A DNA stretch of 64,000 nt from Nymphaea colorata (GCF_008831285.2 NC_045139.1:10194704-10258703); one strand, 5' to 3'; shown: positions 46,061 to 57,325, counted from the first letter of the stretch. Notes: generated by a model not told the origin, from the letters alone. Translations and numbers: made by a program.

Positions 46061-46760
46061 CAAAACCTGTCACACAGGTGCTGGGTGAAGGTGCAGGTGT
46101 GGGTGTCAGTATCGATGCGGTGTGGGTGTCAGTATCGATGCGGCACATCTTCAAAAATTTAAGTGTAGCGATGCCACGAAAATATTTATTTGTTATTATT
46201 AGTTTATTATTATGATACATATATTGTTATTATTAATTATATATATATATATATATATTACATATACATATAAGAAGAATTAAGAAATTTGAGTATACAC
46301 TATAACCTAGACACTCTCCACTACACACTTTATACACTTTATGGATAAATTATATATGAATATTATATAGTACATACTTATAAATTATAATGTATTATGT
46401 ATATGAATGTAACATATTAAGCATTATTACAAAGTACAAACATTAAACAAGTAAATAAAAAACAACATAATCAGAACACAAAAATTGAAAAAAAATGTTA
46501 AACCTTTATTTTAACGTTAAAAATTTTTAAAATAAAAAAATAAAAAAAAATGAAAAATAAGTTTGATGAGGTTTGACTGCACACGACTCGAGTCAAACGA
46601 GAGTCCAATGGGTGTCCAAAATGTTTGGACAAAAATAATCGGGTCCAAAATGTTTGGACAAAAATAATCGGGTGCGGTCAGTTACGCCCAACCCTTGTTG
46701 ACCCGAATGAGAGTGGGAAGTGCGAATCTGAGCTACACCGGCACCCGAGTCATGTCCATT
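46060..46760. repeat. AT-rich repeat with duplicated GC-rich ends
   Basis: Left arm: GGTGTGGGTGTCAGTATCGATGCG occurs twice in tandem (about 46095-46142). Right arm: GGTCCAAAATGTTTGGACA... occurs twice (about 46612-46672), and GGGTGC/GCACCC words appear at both ends. The core 46160-46560 is almost pure AT. It looks like an old MITE-like element, but I see no clean inverted ends or target duplication. Confidence 0.5.
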
Positions 46761-47134
46761 GCAGCGTGTAACTTAGCTGAAAATAAACGTGCGTTCGACA
46801 ACACATTTATTGACTGCTGTACAATGACTTGATTAGAAGAAAGGAGAGAAAATTTGTTTGGCAGGAGACAAGCACGGCTTATATGTCTCTCATTTACATA
46901 TCGGTATCTTTTCGTTTGTAAAACAAGAGAATTGATGCCACGAACAATCGAAACAAAAATTGACCCCCAAGGGACTCAACTTGACCTCGCCGGAAATTAC
47001 GAGGATGTAAACTTAAACGAAGTTTGTGGTGCATAATACATTTAAAGCCAATTTAAGCGCATCAACGACCAACAAACATAAGGCTTCAGGAAAGGATAAG
47101 GAAAAAAAAAAAAAAAAAAGTGACTCGCTGGCGA
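46761..47134. other. intergenic DNA / 3' region of the UGT gene
   Basis: No gene. It presumably holds the 3' UTR of the minus-strand UGT. A poly-A tract lies at 47102-47119. Confidence 0.65.
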
Positions 47135-48652
47135 TCAAGAAAACAAGCGAAGATAGATCAAAGCAAAGAAAAGGATGCTTGCTGCACATATAAGGACTGG
47201 CAAGAAGGAAGAAGTAAATTTTGCTGCTTTAATGGCTTCAGTCCCAGCCTGTGGCGTTGAGACCAACTTCCTGAGTTGGGCTACGAAGTTGAGGCTGTAC
47301 TCTTGCTGGGCAGCCTCGTCGAGCAGGAACTCCTTAAACTTGGCATGGTTGGCTCTCATCGCCTTCATCTCTTCGGTCTGTTCATCCTCTTTCATCATCA
47401 TCGTCTTCACTGCCTTGCACACGCCATTCCTGGTAAACCACCCGTCGCTGTAACGCCTCTCCAATCTCACTCCTATCTTCAGCTCCTCCGCCATGAGCTT
47501 TCCATTAAGAAACTGGTCTGCCTTGAGGGGCATCAGCACCACTTGGCAGTCGGCGACGACGGCCTCCACCAACGAGCTGAACCCACAATGGCTGACGAAC
47601 CCGCCGACGGAGGGGTGCCTCAGGATTAGCGGCTGCTGAATCCATCCACTTTGCACCATCCCTCTCCCTCCCATCTTCTCCCCTAACAGTTGTTCTGCCG
47701 TTGCCAGCTCCTCTTCCTCCTTGGAAGGAAAGTTGAGGACCAAAAGGAACGGCGAGCCGCTCATCTCCAACCCGGCGACGAGCTCTCGCATCTGCTCGAC
47801 GGGCAAGCACGTCTCGCTCCCGAACGCGCAGAAAACGACCGACCTCGGTGGGAACCTTGACAGCCATTGGTCACACCTGGCCTCCAGCTCCCCGGACGGC
47901 GGCTTCGGCACCAGTAAGCCCGTCAGGAGCACGGGCTTTTTCCAGAGGGAGGAGTACCACTTGACATAGCGGCTCTCCGTCTCCAAGGCGCTCCTCACGG
48001 CGTTGGCGGAGCTCAGCATCATGGTGGTGACCATGCGGCCGTACATGGAGAGAGTCGAGCCGTGGTGCATTTTCAAGTAGTAGCCGGCGTCCCGAGCCTC
48101 GTAGAGCTGCAGCCCGGCCAGCGCAGCGTGTACGCGCGGCGGGATGACCCGCAGGGCAGCTAGAATGAAGTCCTTTCCGGGCCATAGCATGGCCGGGGCG
48201 GCGGAGTGGGCCATAGCTATGGCAATGAAGATGGAAAAGTAGACGGACTTGATGCCTAAGGAGTCGGCGAGAGGTGGGATCCAGTGGTAGGCAAAGTCGA
48301 AGATGACAACGTCCGGCGAGAGTTGACAGAGGAGCTTGGCAATCTGAGGCCGCACTTGGTCGGCGGCCTGAAGGAAAAGCTCCATGATAGTCGGAGCTCC
48401 GAAGGTGGATTCGACGCCGGCGGGGATACCCTTGACTGCCGGAAGATGGTAATTGAGGATGGGAATGTTGGGGTCAAGAGCGGTTCGGATCTTGGTGACA
48501 AGGGAAGGAGGAGAAAGGAAGGTGATGTCGATGCCATTGGCGTGGAGTCTGTTGGAGAGTTGGACGAAGGGGAAGATGTGGCCGAAGCCCAACCAGGGGA
48601 ACATGACCACGCGAAGAGGGGAACGAGCATCATCGTTCGTGGCCATGGCCAT
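47135..48652 (-). CDS. UGT79-like UDP-glycosyltransferase with hydrophobic C-terminal tail
   Basis: An intronless family-1 glycosyltransferase that moves sugar from a UDP-sugar to a small acceptor. UGT79/91/94-type enzymes usually extend the sugar chain of flavonoid or terpenoid glycosides. From the chosen start (MAMATNDD) it has 505 residues. Catalytic His is in FPWLGFGHIFPF (residue 25), its Asp partner probably in VVIFDFAYHW. The UDP-binding PSPG box runs from WIQQPLILRHPSVGGFVSHC to LMPLKADQ. HCGFSS instead of HCGWNS is normal for UGT79. The open frame extends to an earlier Met at 48745 (536 residues), but an AATAAATAC TATA-like box at 48717-48709 would place transcription start inside that extension, so 48652 is preferred. 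Oddity: the last about 25 residues (LPVLICAASILFFALIYLRL) look like a membrane anchor, not usual in this cytosolic family. Confidence 0.92.
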   Translation of the reverse strand: MAMATNDDARSPLRVVMFPWLGFGHIFPFVQLSNRLHANGIDITFLSPPSLVTKIRTALDPNIPILNYHLPAVKGIPAGVESTFGAPTIMELFLQAADQVRPQIAKLLCQLSPDVVIFDFAYHWIPPLADSLGIKSVYFSIFIAIAMAHSAAPAMLWPGKDFILAALRVIPPRVHAALAGLQLYEARDAGYYLKMHHGSTLSMYGRMVTTMMLSSANAVRSALETESRYVKWYSSLWKKPVLLTGLLVPKPPSGELEARCDQWLSRFPPRSVVFCAFGSETCLPVEQMRELVAGLEMSGSPFLLVLNFPSKEEEELATAEQLLGEKMGGRGMVQSGWIQQPLILRHPSVGGFVSHCGFSSLVEAVVADCQVVLMPLKADQFLNGKLMAEELKIGVRLERRYSDGWFTRNGVCKAVKTMMMKEDEQTEEMKAMRANHAKFKEFLLDEAAQQEYSLNFVAQLRKLVSTPQAGTEAIKAAKFTSSFLPVLICAASILFFALIYLRLFS

Positions 48653-48708
48653 GGATCCACTCTGCTTCTCACTCACCTTTTCCTTCTTCGTAGAGTTGTG
48701 CAGTGTGG

Positions 48709-48717
48709 TATTTATTG
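48709..48717 (-). promoter_or_regulatory. TATA-like box of the UGT gene
   Basis: Minus strand reads AATAAATAC, 57-65 bases before the ATG at 48652. It supports the shorter start. Confidence 0.45.
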
Positions 48718-48745
48718 AAAGAGCATTTTTTATGACACTCCCCAC

Positions 48746-49186
48746 CTTAAGATAATTCTTTGATATGTATCCTTTTGGTTCCCCAAATTCTAGAACGATA
48801 GCTTATAAAGTAGGCACTATTATGGGAAGAACTTATTTATAAAATGTGATGTACATGATTCAAATCGCGATAAAAAAGATGAAGGTTATTCCGATGTCTC
48901 TAACAGAGTTATTAATTAGTTGGGAACCTGTTAGTGAAATTAAAAAAATACATCGGGGACTAGGAAGTGGTTAATTTCTGTTTCCAGCTCCCAAAGTGTC
49001 AACTTCTTGTAATACACATATATATAATTCCTTCTTTTCATCTAAAGAAATATAATGAGGTAGCAGATCGACTTGCTTAAATATATTTTTATGAAATTAA
49101 ATTGCTTGTTCACGGAGTCCTCATTTAATCAATTAACTTGAACTTAGTCCCAATTGAAAAAAATAGTCGCTAGCTGCAACTTGGTG

Positions 49187-49237
<51 letters not shown>

Positions 49238-50139
49238 TTTTTTATACTATTAATAACTCAGAGGCTTTTCAGGTTTCCATATTCCGAATGAATCATGGGG
49301 GCGAATTTGATCAGCTTAAAATTCAGATATATATGAAATTGACTGTGTAAGGATGAGCTACCTGATCACCGCCATATTTCGAATACAGGACAACATGATG
49401 GAAAAGTTCAGATAATAGGTAGGGTTAAAATTTGACCATGGGGGCGAGGCCATCACAGAAATGTCTTTGCTTTTCCAATAATTTATTGAATTCTTATAAA
49501 TATTTTTGAAATTAAAGAAAAAAGTTCCAATATCTATCGGCCATAGTCAAATTCCCTAGATCCAATCTCCTTCCCGGCTGTATTATATAAATGAAAAAAT
49601 ACGGATTCGATTTGAAATTCAAGTTAGATACAATATGGTATTCCAAGTCAATAATTGCTGCATTAACTGGCCAGATCCATAAGCCTGACAACAACGCTGA
49701 ACCTACAGATAGGTGGCGCCAGTTAAATACGAAGTAGTTAACATGGTTTCAGATGATGCTACCAGATCCACAAAGGCAGCAGGGCGATGTAAACGCTAAT
49801 CAGGAGGAAGTGCGGATTCCTACTTTCGGTTCAGGTTTCTGCAGAGGGATTCATAAAATTAAAAGAGATCAGATTCAGAAGTTACAGTTTTATGATATGA
49901 ACTTTTTTTTTCTTATGAGAATCAGCTTATTTACTTAACTTTTCAAAGAACTAATGGACACAAAAATATTTTATTTTATGAATCCAAGGGGCGCAAATAG
50001 AATATAGTTTTTTTTTTGCCGACACCCCTTAACTTGAGAGAAGACATTTTTTTTTTCTCTCCATCCCTCTAACAACAATTGTTGTCAAAAGAATATATAA
50101 ATTGTGTTAAAATGCTATATATATGAAATTAAAAGCTGT
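48746..50139. other. intergenic DNA upstream of the UGT gene
   Basis: AT-rich with a (TA)n tract at 49188-49229. No gene recognised. Confidence 0.7.
49188..49229. repeat. (TA)n microsatellite
   Basis: About 21 TA units. Confidence 0.95.
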
Positions 50140-50443
50140 TAAGGTTGGACACCCGGCCGGGCTGCCAGCGGGTGCTGGACTCTGGCTGGCCCGGGGCAGG
50201 GAAAATGGCCACTTCACCAGCCCGATTCTTTATTGGGTCGGTTCGGTTGGGCCCAATAAGTTCAAGTGGACTCGATAATTTTTTATATCTATTTTATTAA
50301 TATATATAATATCTTATTACTATTAATTACATTTATATATTATTTTATATTAAAATATATATTTTTAATTTAATTTGGCTTAGCTCGAACTTGGTTTTAA
50401 ATGTTTGGATAGAACCTGAGTCCTAAGCCCAATGCCAAGCTTA
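50140..50443. mobile_element. third hAT-type MITE (304 bases)
   Basis: Starts TAAGGTTGGACACCCGGCC and ends ...GGGCTTAGG-complementary sequence ATGCCAAGCTTA, so the inverted ends share TAAG-TTGG. Flanking 8-mers AAAGCTGT (50132-50139) and AAAGCAGT (50444-50451) differ at one base. GC-rich arms with GGCCGGGC/GGCCCGGGG words surround an AT core (50278-50378), as in the other two MITEs. The most diverged of the three. Confidence 0.75.
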
Positions 50444-51430
50444 AAAGCAGTAAAATTATTGAGGCGCATTGACATTGCCTTGTTTAGTAACACCATTTTG
50501 TAGGAAAGACATATTTTCGAACTCGAGATCCATTAGAGGTCGTTTGATTGCTGTCCATCGAGACAGGATAGACAGGACGTCCTGTCCATTACACTACTGT
50601 CCTGTTTTCATGGACAATGATGTTCTTTGTCCACCGTTTAATGATTTTAAGAACAGAACACTACGTTCTTCTTGTCCGGCGTTTGTTTCATGTGTGTCTG
50701 TTCTGTCTGTCCTGTCTGACGTTTGTTTTTGTCCTGTCCGATCTATTCGTATTGTCCGATGTTTGTGTTTTACATGGTTAGTTCTGTCTAATGTTTGTTT
50801 ATGTTCTGTTCAAACTGTCTGTTTTATCCGGTGTTCAAACAAACCACAAATGCATGTCTGCAGCTTTCTTGAGAGCAACTTCTATGGGGTGGTGAATCGT
50901 AGACTAAAAACATCTTAGCATTTTTTTTTCAACAAATACTTCACAAATATGAGAGTTGACCGACCATTCTGCACTTCTCGTGTGTGTGTGTGTGTTTGTG
51001 AGAGAGAGAGAGAGAGAGAACGAGTTAGTTGTCGAGACAGTGAGAAATTTTACCATGAAATAGGATGAAAGAAAGTCAATCGACTGCAGCTGTTATATCA
51101 ACAATACTCATACAACTAAGACATATATCCTCCAGCTTGCAGACCTTAACTGAGTTGTATGTGCCAACTATTCAAACAACCAAAACATAAGACCCAAAAC
51201 AGCTTGTTTTTTCTTTAATGAAGAAAGTTGACAAGCAAGCTAAAACCAGTTAGCCATGTTGAACCAGAAGTGGTGCATCTAAGATTTCGATAGTAGTTTT
51301 TTCTGACAATATCAAGGAGATGTATGAATAGTATATTATTCAATATTTGAAGCCCTTCTTTCTACAAAAATGCCCTTGTCTACAAAGATCAATCTTTATA
51401 AATTTCAATGTTCGGCCATCCTTGTTCAGC

Positions 51431-51990
51431 CTACGACTTCACAAACATGGCTAGGAGTTGTATTTCATCATCTTGCAGCCTAGCTCCGAATGTACACTGA
51501 CCTCTTGACCTGCATTTCTCACCAAATCCCTGCAATAAAAAGCAACAACCTTACTTAAATATCACACCCTAGAGAGAGAAAAACTTGTAAAAGCAAACAG
51601 TCAGTGTAGTCACCGGCATGCTTCCCTTTCCATAGTATGTGATTTCATATATGCTCTCTTCAGTTGACACACCATTCATGGAATAATAAAGTTCGAAAGG
51701 AATTGCTCGATTGGTATCTCCTTTTTCAGCCTGGCCTGCAAAGGAAGAAAGTGTGATGCTAATATAAACTACTAATTTGTTACCTCTCTAGATCATTATT
51801 GAAGAGTGTCGCACCCTGCATGCATACAAGAGAACGAGGGGTTCCAAGCATGAGAATTCAAAAACTGAAAGGTAAAGTATGCATCAGAAAATACTCGTTA
51901 ACAAGATTGATTGGATGCTTTGAGAACCACTTACAGGTTGCATTATGTTCCCATCATCATGGCATCCAATGCAGTATTTCACTTATTTGG
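51431..51990 (-). pseudogene. cytochrome c6A gene copy, broken
   Basis: Four exon-like blocks on the minus strand: heme site CIGCHDDGNIMQP (about 51973-51935, donor GTAAGT), GATLFNNDLER (51815-51784), NGVSTEESIYEITYYGKGSMP (about 51677-51614) and GFGEKCRSRGQCTFGARLQDDEIQLLA (51529 onward). The Cys pair in EKCRSRGQC is the disulfide loop special to c6A, a thylakoid-lumen cytochrome. Breaks: the third block has AT where the acceptor AG should be; TAG at 51433-51431 stands where a Gln codon is expected, followed in frame by AEQGW; a stop lies just before the heme block; and the exon for the plastid/lumen targeting sequence is not found. It lies inside the TIR segment 50536-54757. Confidence 0.85.
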
Positions 51991-52009
51991 GTTTTGTCTC
52001 CATGCTCTA

Positions 52010-52400
52010 TGAACACAAGTTGGAAAAGAGATTCATCTGAAAAAGGTCTTGAAATTATTAGGAAATCAAAGAAGAAAAAAGAGAAAGGGATGATGAAGGA
52101 GGATCCTGGATCTGGACCTGATATGCCAGTTGATAATGCATCTAACAATGCTTCTAATTCTCAAGATCAAAGTGGACTAGAGCATGGTGTTGGGGATGGT
52201 GAACATGGTAACACTGCCGTGTGAGTACTCAAATGGAGAAGTCAAATGATACAGGTTAGGCACTGACCTGGCATGGGTTTAACTAACCGTTAGTCCTTTA
52301 TTCGGAGCAGTTCCAAGAGTGCAGTGGACTGCAGTGTTTTGGAAGTTGAAGAGGCTAATAAAAAGAAGAAAAAAATAGTGCTGAAACTGATCAAAACATA
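52010..52400 (+). pseudogene. unidentified exon-like pieces (Lys-rich, acidic)
   Basis: A frame ending KKKKEKGMMKEDPGSG and continuing Asn/Ser-rich to about 52222 is followed by a donor-like GTGAGT (52220-52225). A second piece at about 52318-52400 (VDCSVLEVEEANKKKKK) begins after a CAG and ends in a stop. They look like exons of a Lys-rich, possibly nuclear protein. I cannot name the source gene, and the reading is weak. Confidence 0.3.
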
Positions 52401-54106
52401 GATATCGACCATGTCTCAATGTTAATGGCATTGTCACCAGATTCACATGGGCAGATTCAATTCAATTTGACAATACTATGGCTCAGTTTTCCTGAATATT
52501 AAGATGCCACTGCCTGCCACAAGTAGAACTAGTAAGGCAATAATTTGAGCTCCAAATGAGCAATAGAAATTTTTTAAATACCACTCAGACAATTGAAGCC
52601 AGACCTTTAACAACCCACCTCTAAGGCAAGAATTTTATCTAGGCATGAATTAAGGGATCTATGAAATCTCCACATGCCAAAAAGAATAGCAGCACCTACA
52701 GTAATATGGCGAATGTTTAGCTGTTTGGTAGGAATGAGAGCAACGACACTGATAGTGACTGAACAACTCAGAAACAGGAAAATCATGGACATTAGTGAAC
52801 AACCTCTTTAAGCTTTCGGTCTCCCTCTCCCTCTCCTTCTTATGCACTTACACAAATAGGAAAAAGAAAAAAAATGGAAATTGTAGTCCAGCAATACTTC
52901 CAAATTTGAAGCTTAGAAACCAGCAAGAGTAGATAAAAAAACTAAGAGTAAACCTAGACAAAAGATATAGATAAGCCAAAGATGAGCAAGGACCTTTTGG
53001 TGATTTTTATATGTTCAGGAACTTTGTCTCACAAGTTCATGGTGCTCTTGATGCCTATTCAGCTGCAAGCACTAAACTTTCAACATAGACACCTATATGA
53101 TTAGGATGTATGTCGATCAGGGTCCTAATAAACAAGGCAAGATGAATGAGATCAAAATCAGCTCAGACCAAGTCCACTGCCTCCAAGCTGCACCTAGTTC
53201 ATTCAGTTTAATATCTACACTCTATAGCAATACAATAACTGTCCAAATTACATGACCACGATCATTTTATGCTGGATTCAGAAAAATGCTTTAGCTTAAC
53301 CAATATAGCTAAGCCAAATTGTCCTTGAACAAGAAGAAAAGTAACTGAACAAAAAATAAGAAATTGATGTGGCCTTTGTCATCCACAAATTTGTATACTG
53401 TTCGAGTGAAAGGGCTATGCCTGATGAGGCTAGATTAGGCTTCCGGCCAAGTTCACATGATCAAGCAATCAGCAGTTCAATCTGGATTTTACCATCAAAG
53501 AAGAGACTTACAAATTCAGTTGGTATTTTGATCATTGCTCACCCTTGTGCATGGTTTTTAGTGTATAAGAATGTGCACATAACCAGCTACGTTCTTTGCA
53601 CAAGTTTATTTTTTGCACACTGACATTGGAGGTACAATCACCTGTATAACCTAGCAATCAGCGTAATATGGAAGAAATTGCTATTCAGAAGCTACACAAA
53701 ACACAACGTAATTCAGTAGGATATCAAATTACAATGGCTCACTAATATTTCAGACAGAATTAGGCTTGTACAGTTGGTTTTCTGCTGATACCAATGGCTG
53801 ATTTTCTGCTACTAAGGAGACGATTGAAAAAAGTATTATTTTTCTATGTTCAAATTTTCAACATAATGGATTTGGCCCTTCACCGGGTGAAGATGGGGAG
53901 ACTTGTCGGTTGACTAGGATGAACATCGTTTCGCACTCGCTTAAATGTAGGGAGCCGATCTAATGACCCGCACCGCCTGCGCGAGGGAACCTGGATCCCA
54001 TCCCTTACAGGTTCCAGCCGAGCCAACTACTGGTGGTGCTGGAACCAACATAACACAAGAACACCAAAAAGAAGAGGGAACCACGCCGATATCATCGGAT
54101 CTCGGA

Positions 54107-54107
54107 C

Positions 54108-54145
<38 letters not shown>
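54107..54145. repeat. (GA)n microsatellite
   Basis: About 19 GA units, just downstream (minus strand) of the TMEM97-like exon. Confidence 0.95.
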
Positions 54146-54148
<3 letters not shown>

Positions 54149-54457
54149 GTCCGACCATGGAGGTAAGCAGCGAGGATCCCAAGATGAGCAAGCGGTATTG
54201 AACCAGGACCTCCTGGTGAGCGTGGCGCAGGCATTGGCGATGGCGAGGGGCCAGATGAAGAACAGCTCATGCCAAACCAGCCCCACGAAGAAGAAGGGAC
54301 GCTCCGAGGCGAGGTAGTCGCCGAACCGATCTTTGTACCAGGAAGCAATATGAAGCAGGGAATCCGAGAAGAGGGTGGAAGGAAGCGCGGCCAGCACGTC
54401 CAGGAGAGGAGCGCAGACGATGAGGACGAGGAAAAAGGTGAAGAGGATTACGTCCAA
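54120..54457 (-). pseudogene. TMEM97-like (EXPERA domain) gene fragment, first exon only
   Basis: Plant homologue of sigma-2 receptor/TMEM97, a four-helix ER membrane protein of sterol handling. The frame from Met 54457 runs MDVILFTFFLVLIVCAPLLD, ASWYKDRFGDYLASERPFFF, VGLVWHELFFIWPLAIANAC, RRSWFNTAC, matching the first two helices and the conserved W-x(2)-E-L region. At about 54188 a one-base loss shifts the frame: the family-like continuation (LILGSSLLTSMV) is in another frame. The sequence then enters a GA repeat, and the last helices are missing. The 5' leader and first codons are duplicated in tandem (64-base period, 54403-54524). It ends about 230 bases from the right TIR at 54757. Confidence 0.78.
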
Positions 54458-54524
54458 AACCAGAGAGGAGAGGAGCGCAGACGATGAGGACGAGGAAAAA
54501 GGCGAAGAGGATTACGTCCAAAAC
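54403..54524. repeat. 64-base tandem duplication at the start of the TMEM97-like fragment
   Basis: GGAGAGGAGCGCAGACGATG... occurs at 54403 and 54467 with one or two changes. On the minus strand both units code M-D-V-I-L-F-x-F-F-L-V-L. Confidence 0.9.
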
Positions 54525-54757
54525 CTGAGAGGGAGGAGAAAGGCAGTTCGGGGACGAGACAGAGGAGGAGAGAAAGGCAACAGGGTCGGGGGTGGGAGGC
54601 GGGCTGTCCTATCTGTTCCGAGGGTTAGCTCGGAACAGAATGGGACAAAAAAATTATTTATACCCTCGTCCAGTCGTCCGTCCTGTTTGATGAAAAAATC
54701 AACTAAACAGAACAGGCGTGTCCGATTCTACGTGTCCTGTGGCCATCAAACGACCTC

Positions 54758-55790
54758 TTAAGTTTCTGGCAGGATGGGCCTCGTTCGTTTCAAAATAATA
54801 TTAGAAAACATCAACTGTTGCTATCAGACTACATTTTATTGCATAGGTGCCTTCGCTAACCATTTTTAATATATAAAGTCAAATTAATTGACCGGGGTTT
54901 TGAGCAGGTCATAAATTGACTGCTTAGACCAACTTGTTTTGAATTTTGGACGACAAATGGATGTTAGGTTCATGTTAATTTGAATATAGAAAAAATTTGA
55001 TCCAATTTGTCAAAAGGAGGATTTGGATATATGCATGTAGGAAACATTAACTTATAAAAACCTGTGTAAAAGATCTAACAAATCAGACGATCACTCAAAT
55101 GATAGGCGCATGTAAGCTGATGTGGGCATGCAGTTGCCTACACAAGCCCATTAAAATTGTCTTCGACGTCTCTTTACCTTTTACTTATTTATATATGAGT
55201 GTTTCCGAAAACTTAAAGTTTAAGGGGGTATTTTGAAGATACAAAATGGGCTTGAGAAAAACTTGGTTTTGACCAAAACTTAGTTTTGCAATAGGAAGTG
55301 AAAAAACCTGAACCAGGTTTTAGCTATGTCACCCAAACACACCCAAACAAATAAACAAAGTTTTCAAAGTTCATTAAAAAGCTTAGATTTCATAAGACAG
55401 GTTTTACAGAACTAGTAGATGACAGTCGTTCAAATGCCCTCCTTAGACAAAGTTCCTTGTTTCACCCACTTGTGTTGGAACTTGGAAAAACAAGAATTAG
55501 AAATCGTCCGTACCTTATGAATGGTGTAAGTGTGCAGGGACCCCGAATTTTGGCTTCTAGCTAGAAACATGATGTTCCAAAGGGTTATATCATAGTTGGC
55601 AAACACTGGCGATCTGACTTGAAACTGCTCAAGTTGGATCGGGATCGTTCACTTACTGCATCACGAGTTAGGACCCAACCGATTCACACCAAGACTCGGT
55701 TGGCTCGGATAAGACGGCTGTTTCAGCCAAGTCAGGCACAATATGAGTTTTGGTGATATTAATACTAAATTAATGAATTGATTTTGATCC

Positions 55791-55831
<41 letters not shown>

Positions 55832-56840
55832 AATCTGTATGGGAAGACCCCAAAAAAAAAGAGGAAGAGGGGAGAGGAGCTGAATTGGTTGGTTGGTTCT
55901 CTCTCTCTCTTTGATGCCCCAAGTGGTTGGTCGGATCATCAGTGACCTCCCATAGATGCATTTGGATCCAGATTCGGATTTCTATACATGAGAATTGGGC
56001 GATATTCGCGCCCGAATAAGGTCCAAAACCCGATTTGGTTGGAACCGGTCCCATAAGAGACTGGCCCAAATGGGCCAAATCGTTAGATAGAGGCAGAATG
56101 GGGAAACCACCGAAGGAGGGTGGGGTGCCCACTGCCTACCACCGTTGATTATGGTGGGTGAGCAGCAGATTGAAGTGTTTGAAGTCCAAAAATCCTTGAA
56201 GGTTGTTGTAAAGTTATCATCAAATGTTTGAGAAAGGCTAAATATAGAATGTTTAAAAAATTTATGGTGATTACACTCGTGTAAGAAATGAAGGAAAGAA
56301 CACAAAGACTGATTCTTTGGTTCTCAGTTTAAAGTTTTCATTAAGGATTGTTTTTAGGTAGTTACTTAGATATCTTCATTGTGGTGAGTTTTGCAGCCTT
56401 ACATTTAATAGAACAAAATCAACAAGTTTTGCACACCTAATCAGTTGAAGTCTGATTGCGTTCTGGACATAGAATGACTCAAATGACATATTGAGAAATT
56501 CGATGTTTGACATGATGAACATTGAAAAACTTATCTTTGAAATATTCTTATAAGTGAACTGATGATTTTCTTCTTTGAAGTTTCTTGGCATCCTTGTGTA
56601 GATTACCTGATGATTATTTTTCGTCTATGTTTGTTTTTTGTTCTCTTTGTTTGTGTTTCAAGAGATTTGTTTGAAAAGCTTACATTCTACATTCAATTTC
56701 ATTGCTGGTGTGTAGCACCATTTTCTGCTAAAAAAAGGTTAGAACTTAAAAAGCATATGCCATTTTCTAGTGTACTATATCTAAATCAGTTCCAGGCTCT
56801 TTAACATATGTTGTGTTTGAATTGTTACAGGAGCATCAAC
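54758..56840. other. intergenic AT-rich DNA
   Basis: No gene recognised. A T-run lies at 55793-55830. Sequence around 55600-56150 has several 'tcggattcggatcc / ggatccagattcgg' words of dispersed repeats. Confidence 0.65.
55793..55830. repeat. poly-T run (38 bases)
   Basis: Uninterrupted T tract. Read on the minus strand it could be the poly-A tail of a retroposed sequence, but I find no body or duplication for one. Confidence 0.95.
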
Positions 56841-56849
56841 AACCAACTA

Positions 56850-57175
56850 CGGGTAGGGATGTCAATGGATCAGATTTGGATCGAATATACCTTTAACTAT
56901 GTCCAATTTTTCGGATATTCATATATTCGGATTCAGACTTGGATTTGAATTCAGATGAAAAAAATTTATACCATATCCAAATCCAACTTTAAAATCTACA
57001 TCCGAATCTGATTTTAAGTTATATTTGAATCCGATCCGAATTTGAATTTTAAGTTATATCTGAATCCGATTCAAATCCAGCTTTTAAGTTATATCCAAAT
57101 CTGATCTGAATATGACTTTTAAGTTATATCCGAATCCGATTTATGACTTTTAAGCAATATGCAAATCTGATTTAT
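56850..57175. repeat. short-period tandem repeat after a TAGGGATGTCAATGGATC end
   Basis: Begins TAGGGATGTCAATGGATC, a common end of hAT-type repeats. A unit of about 34 bases follows (TTTTAAGTTATATCCGAATCCGAT with variants), present about five times between 56995 and 57160. No right end was found. Confidence 0.65.
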
Positions 57176-57271
57176 GTACGAAAAATATATAATAAACACC
57201 AAATGAACTATGAAAATCCAATTTTAACATCACACTAGCCCAAACTTGACTGGTGATAATTTTCAAGCTTA

Positions 57272-57273
<2 letters not shown>

Positions 57274-57323
<50 letters not shown>

Positions 57324-57325
57324 TA

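Larger units (their letters stand above)
50536..54757. mobile_element. PIF/Harbinger-like TIR segment carrying plant gene fragments (Pack-type)
   Basis: The left end GAGGTCGTTTGATTGCTGTCC and the right end, read inverted, GAGGTCGTTTGATGGCCACAGG agree over the first 13 bases. TTA lies directly outside each end (50533-50535 and 54758-54760), the target duplication of PIF/Harbinger elements. Both ends are rich in TGTCC/GGACA words. The 4.2-kb interior has no transposase that I can see. Instead it holds a broken cytochrome c6A copy (51431-51990), unidentified exon-like pieces (about 52010-52400) and the first exon of a TMEM97-like gene reaching almost to the right end. Alternative: two separate, related MITE ends that happen to face each other around ordinary DNA. 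Confidence 0.58.

Noticed and set aside
48284-48718. 144-codon + strand open frame opposite the UGT gene
   Set aside because: It is the GC-rich antisense shadow of a well-supported glycosyltransferase, with no motif of its own.
55793-55830. Poly-A tail of a processed pseudogene on the minus strand
   Set aside because: No gene-like body lies next to it and no flanking duplication was seen.
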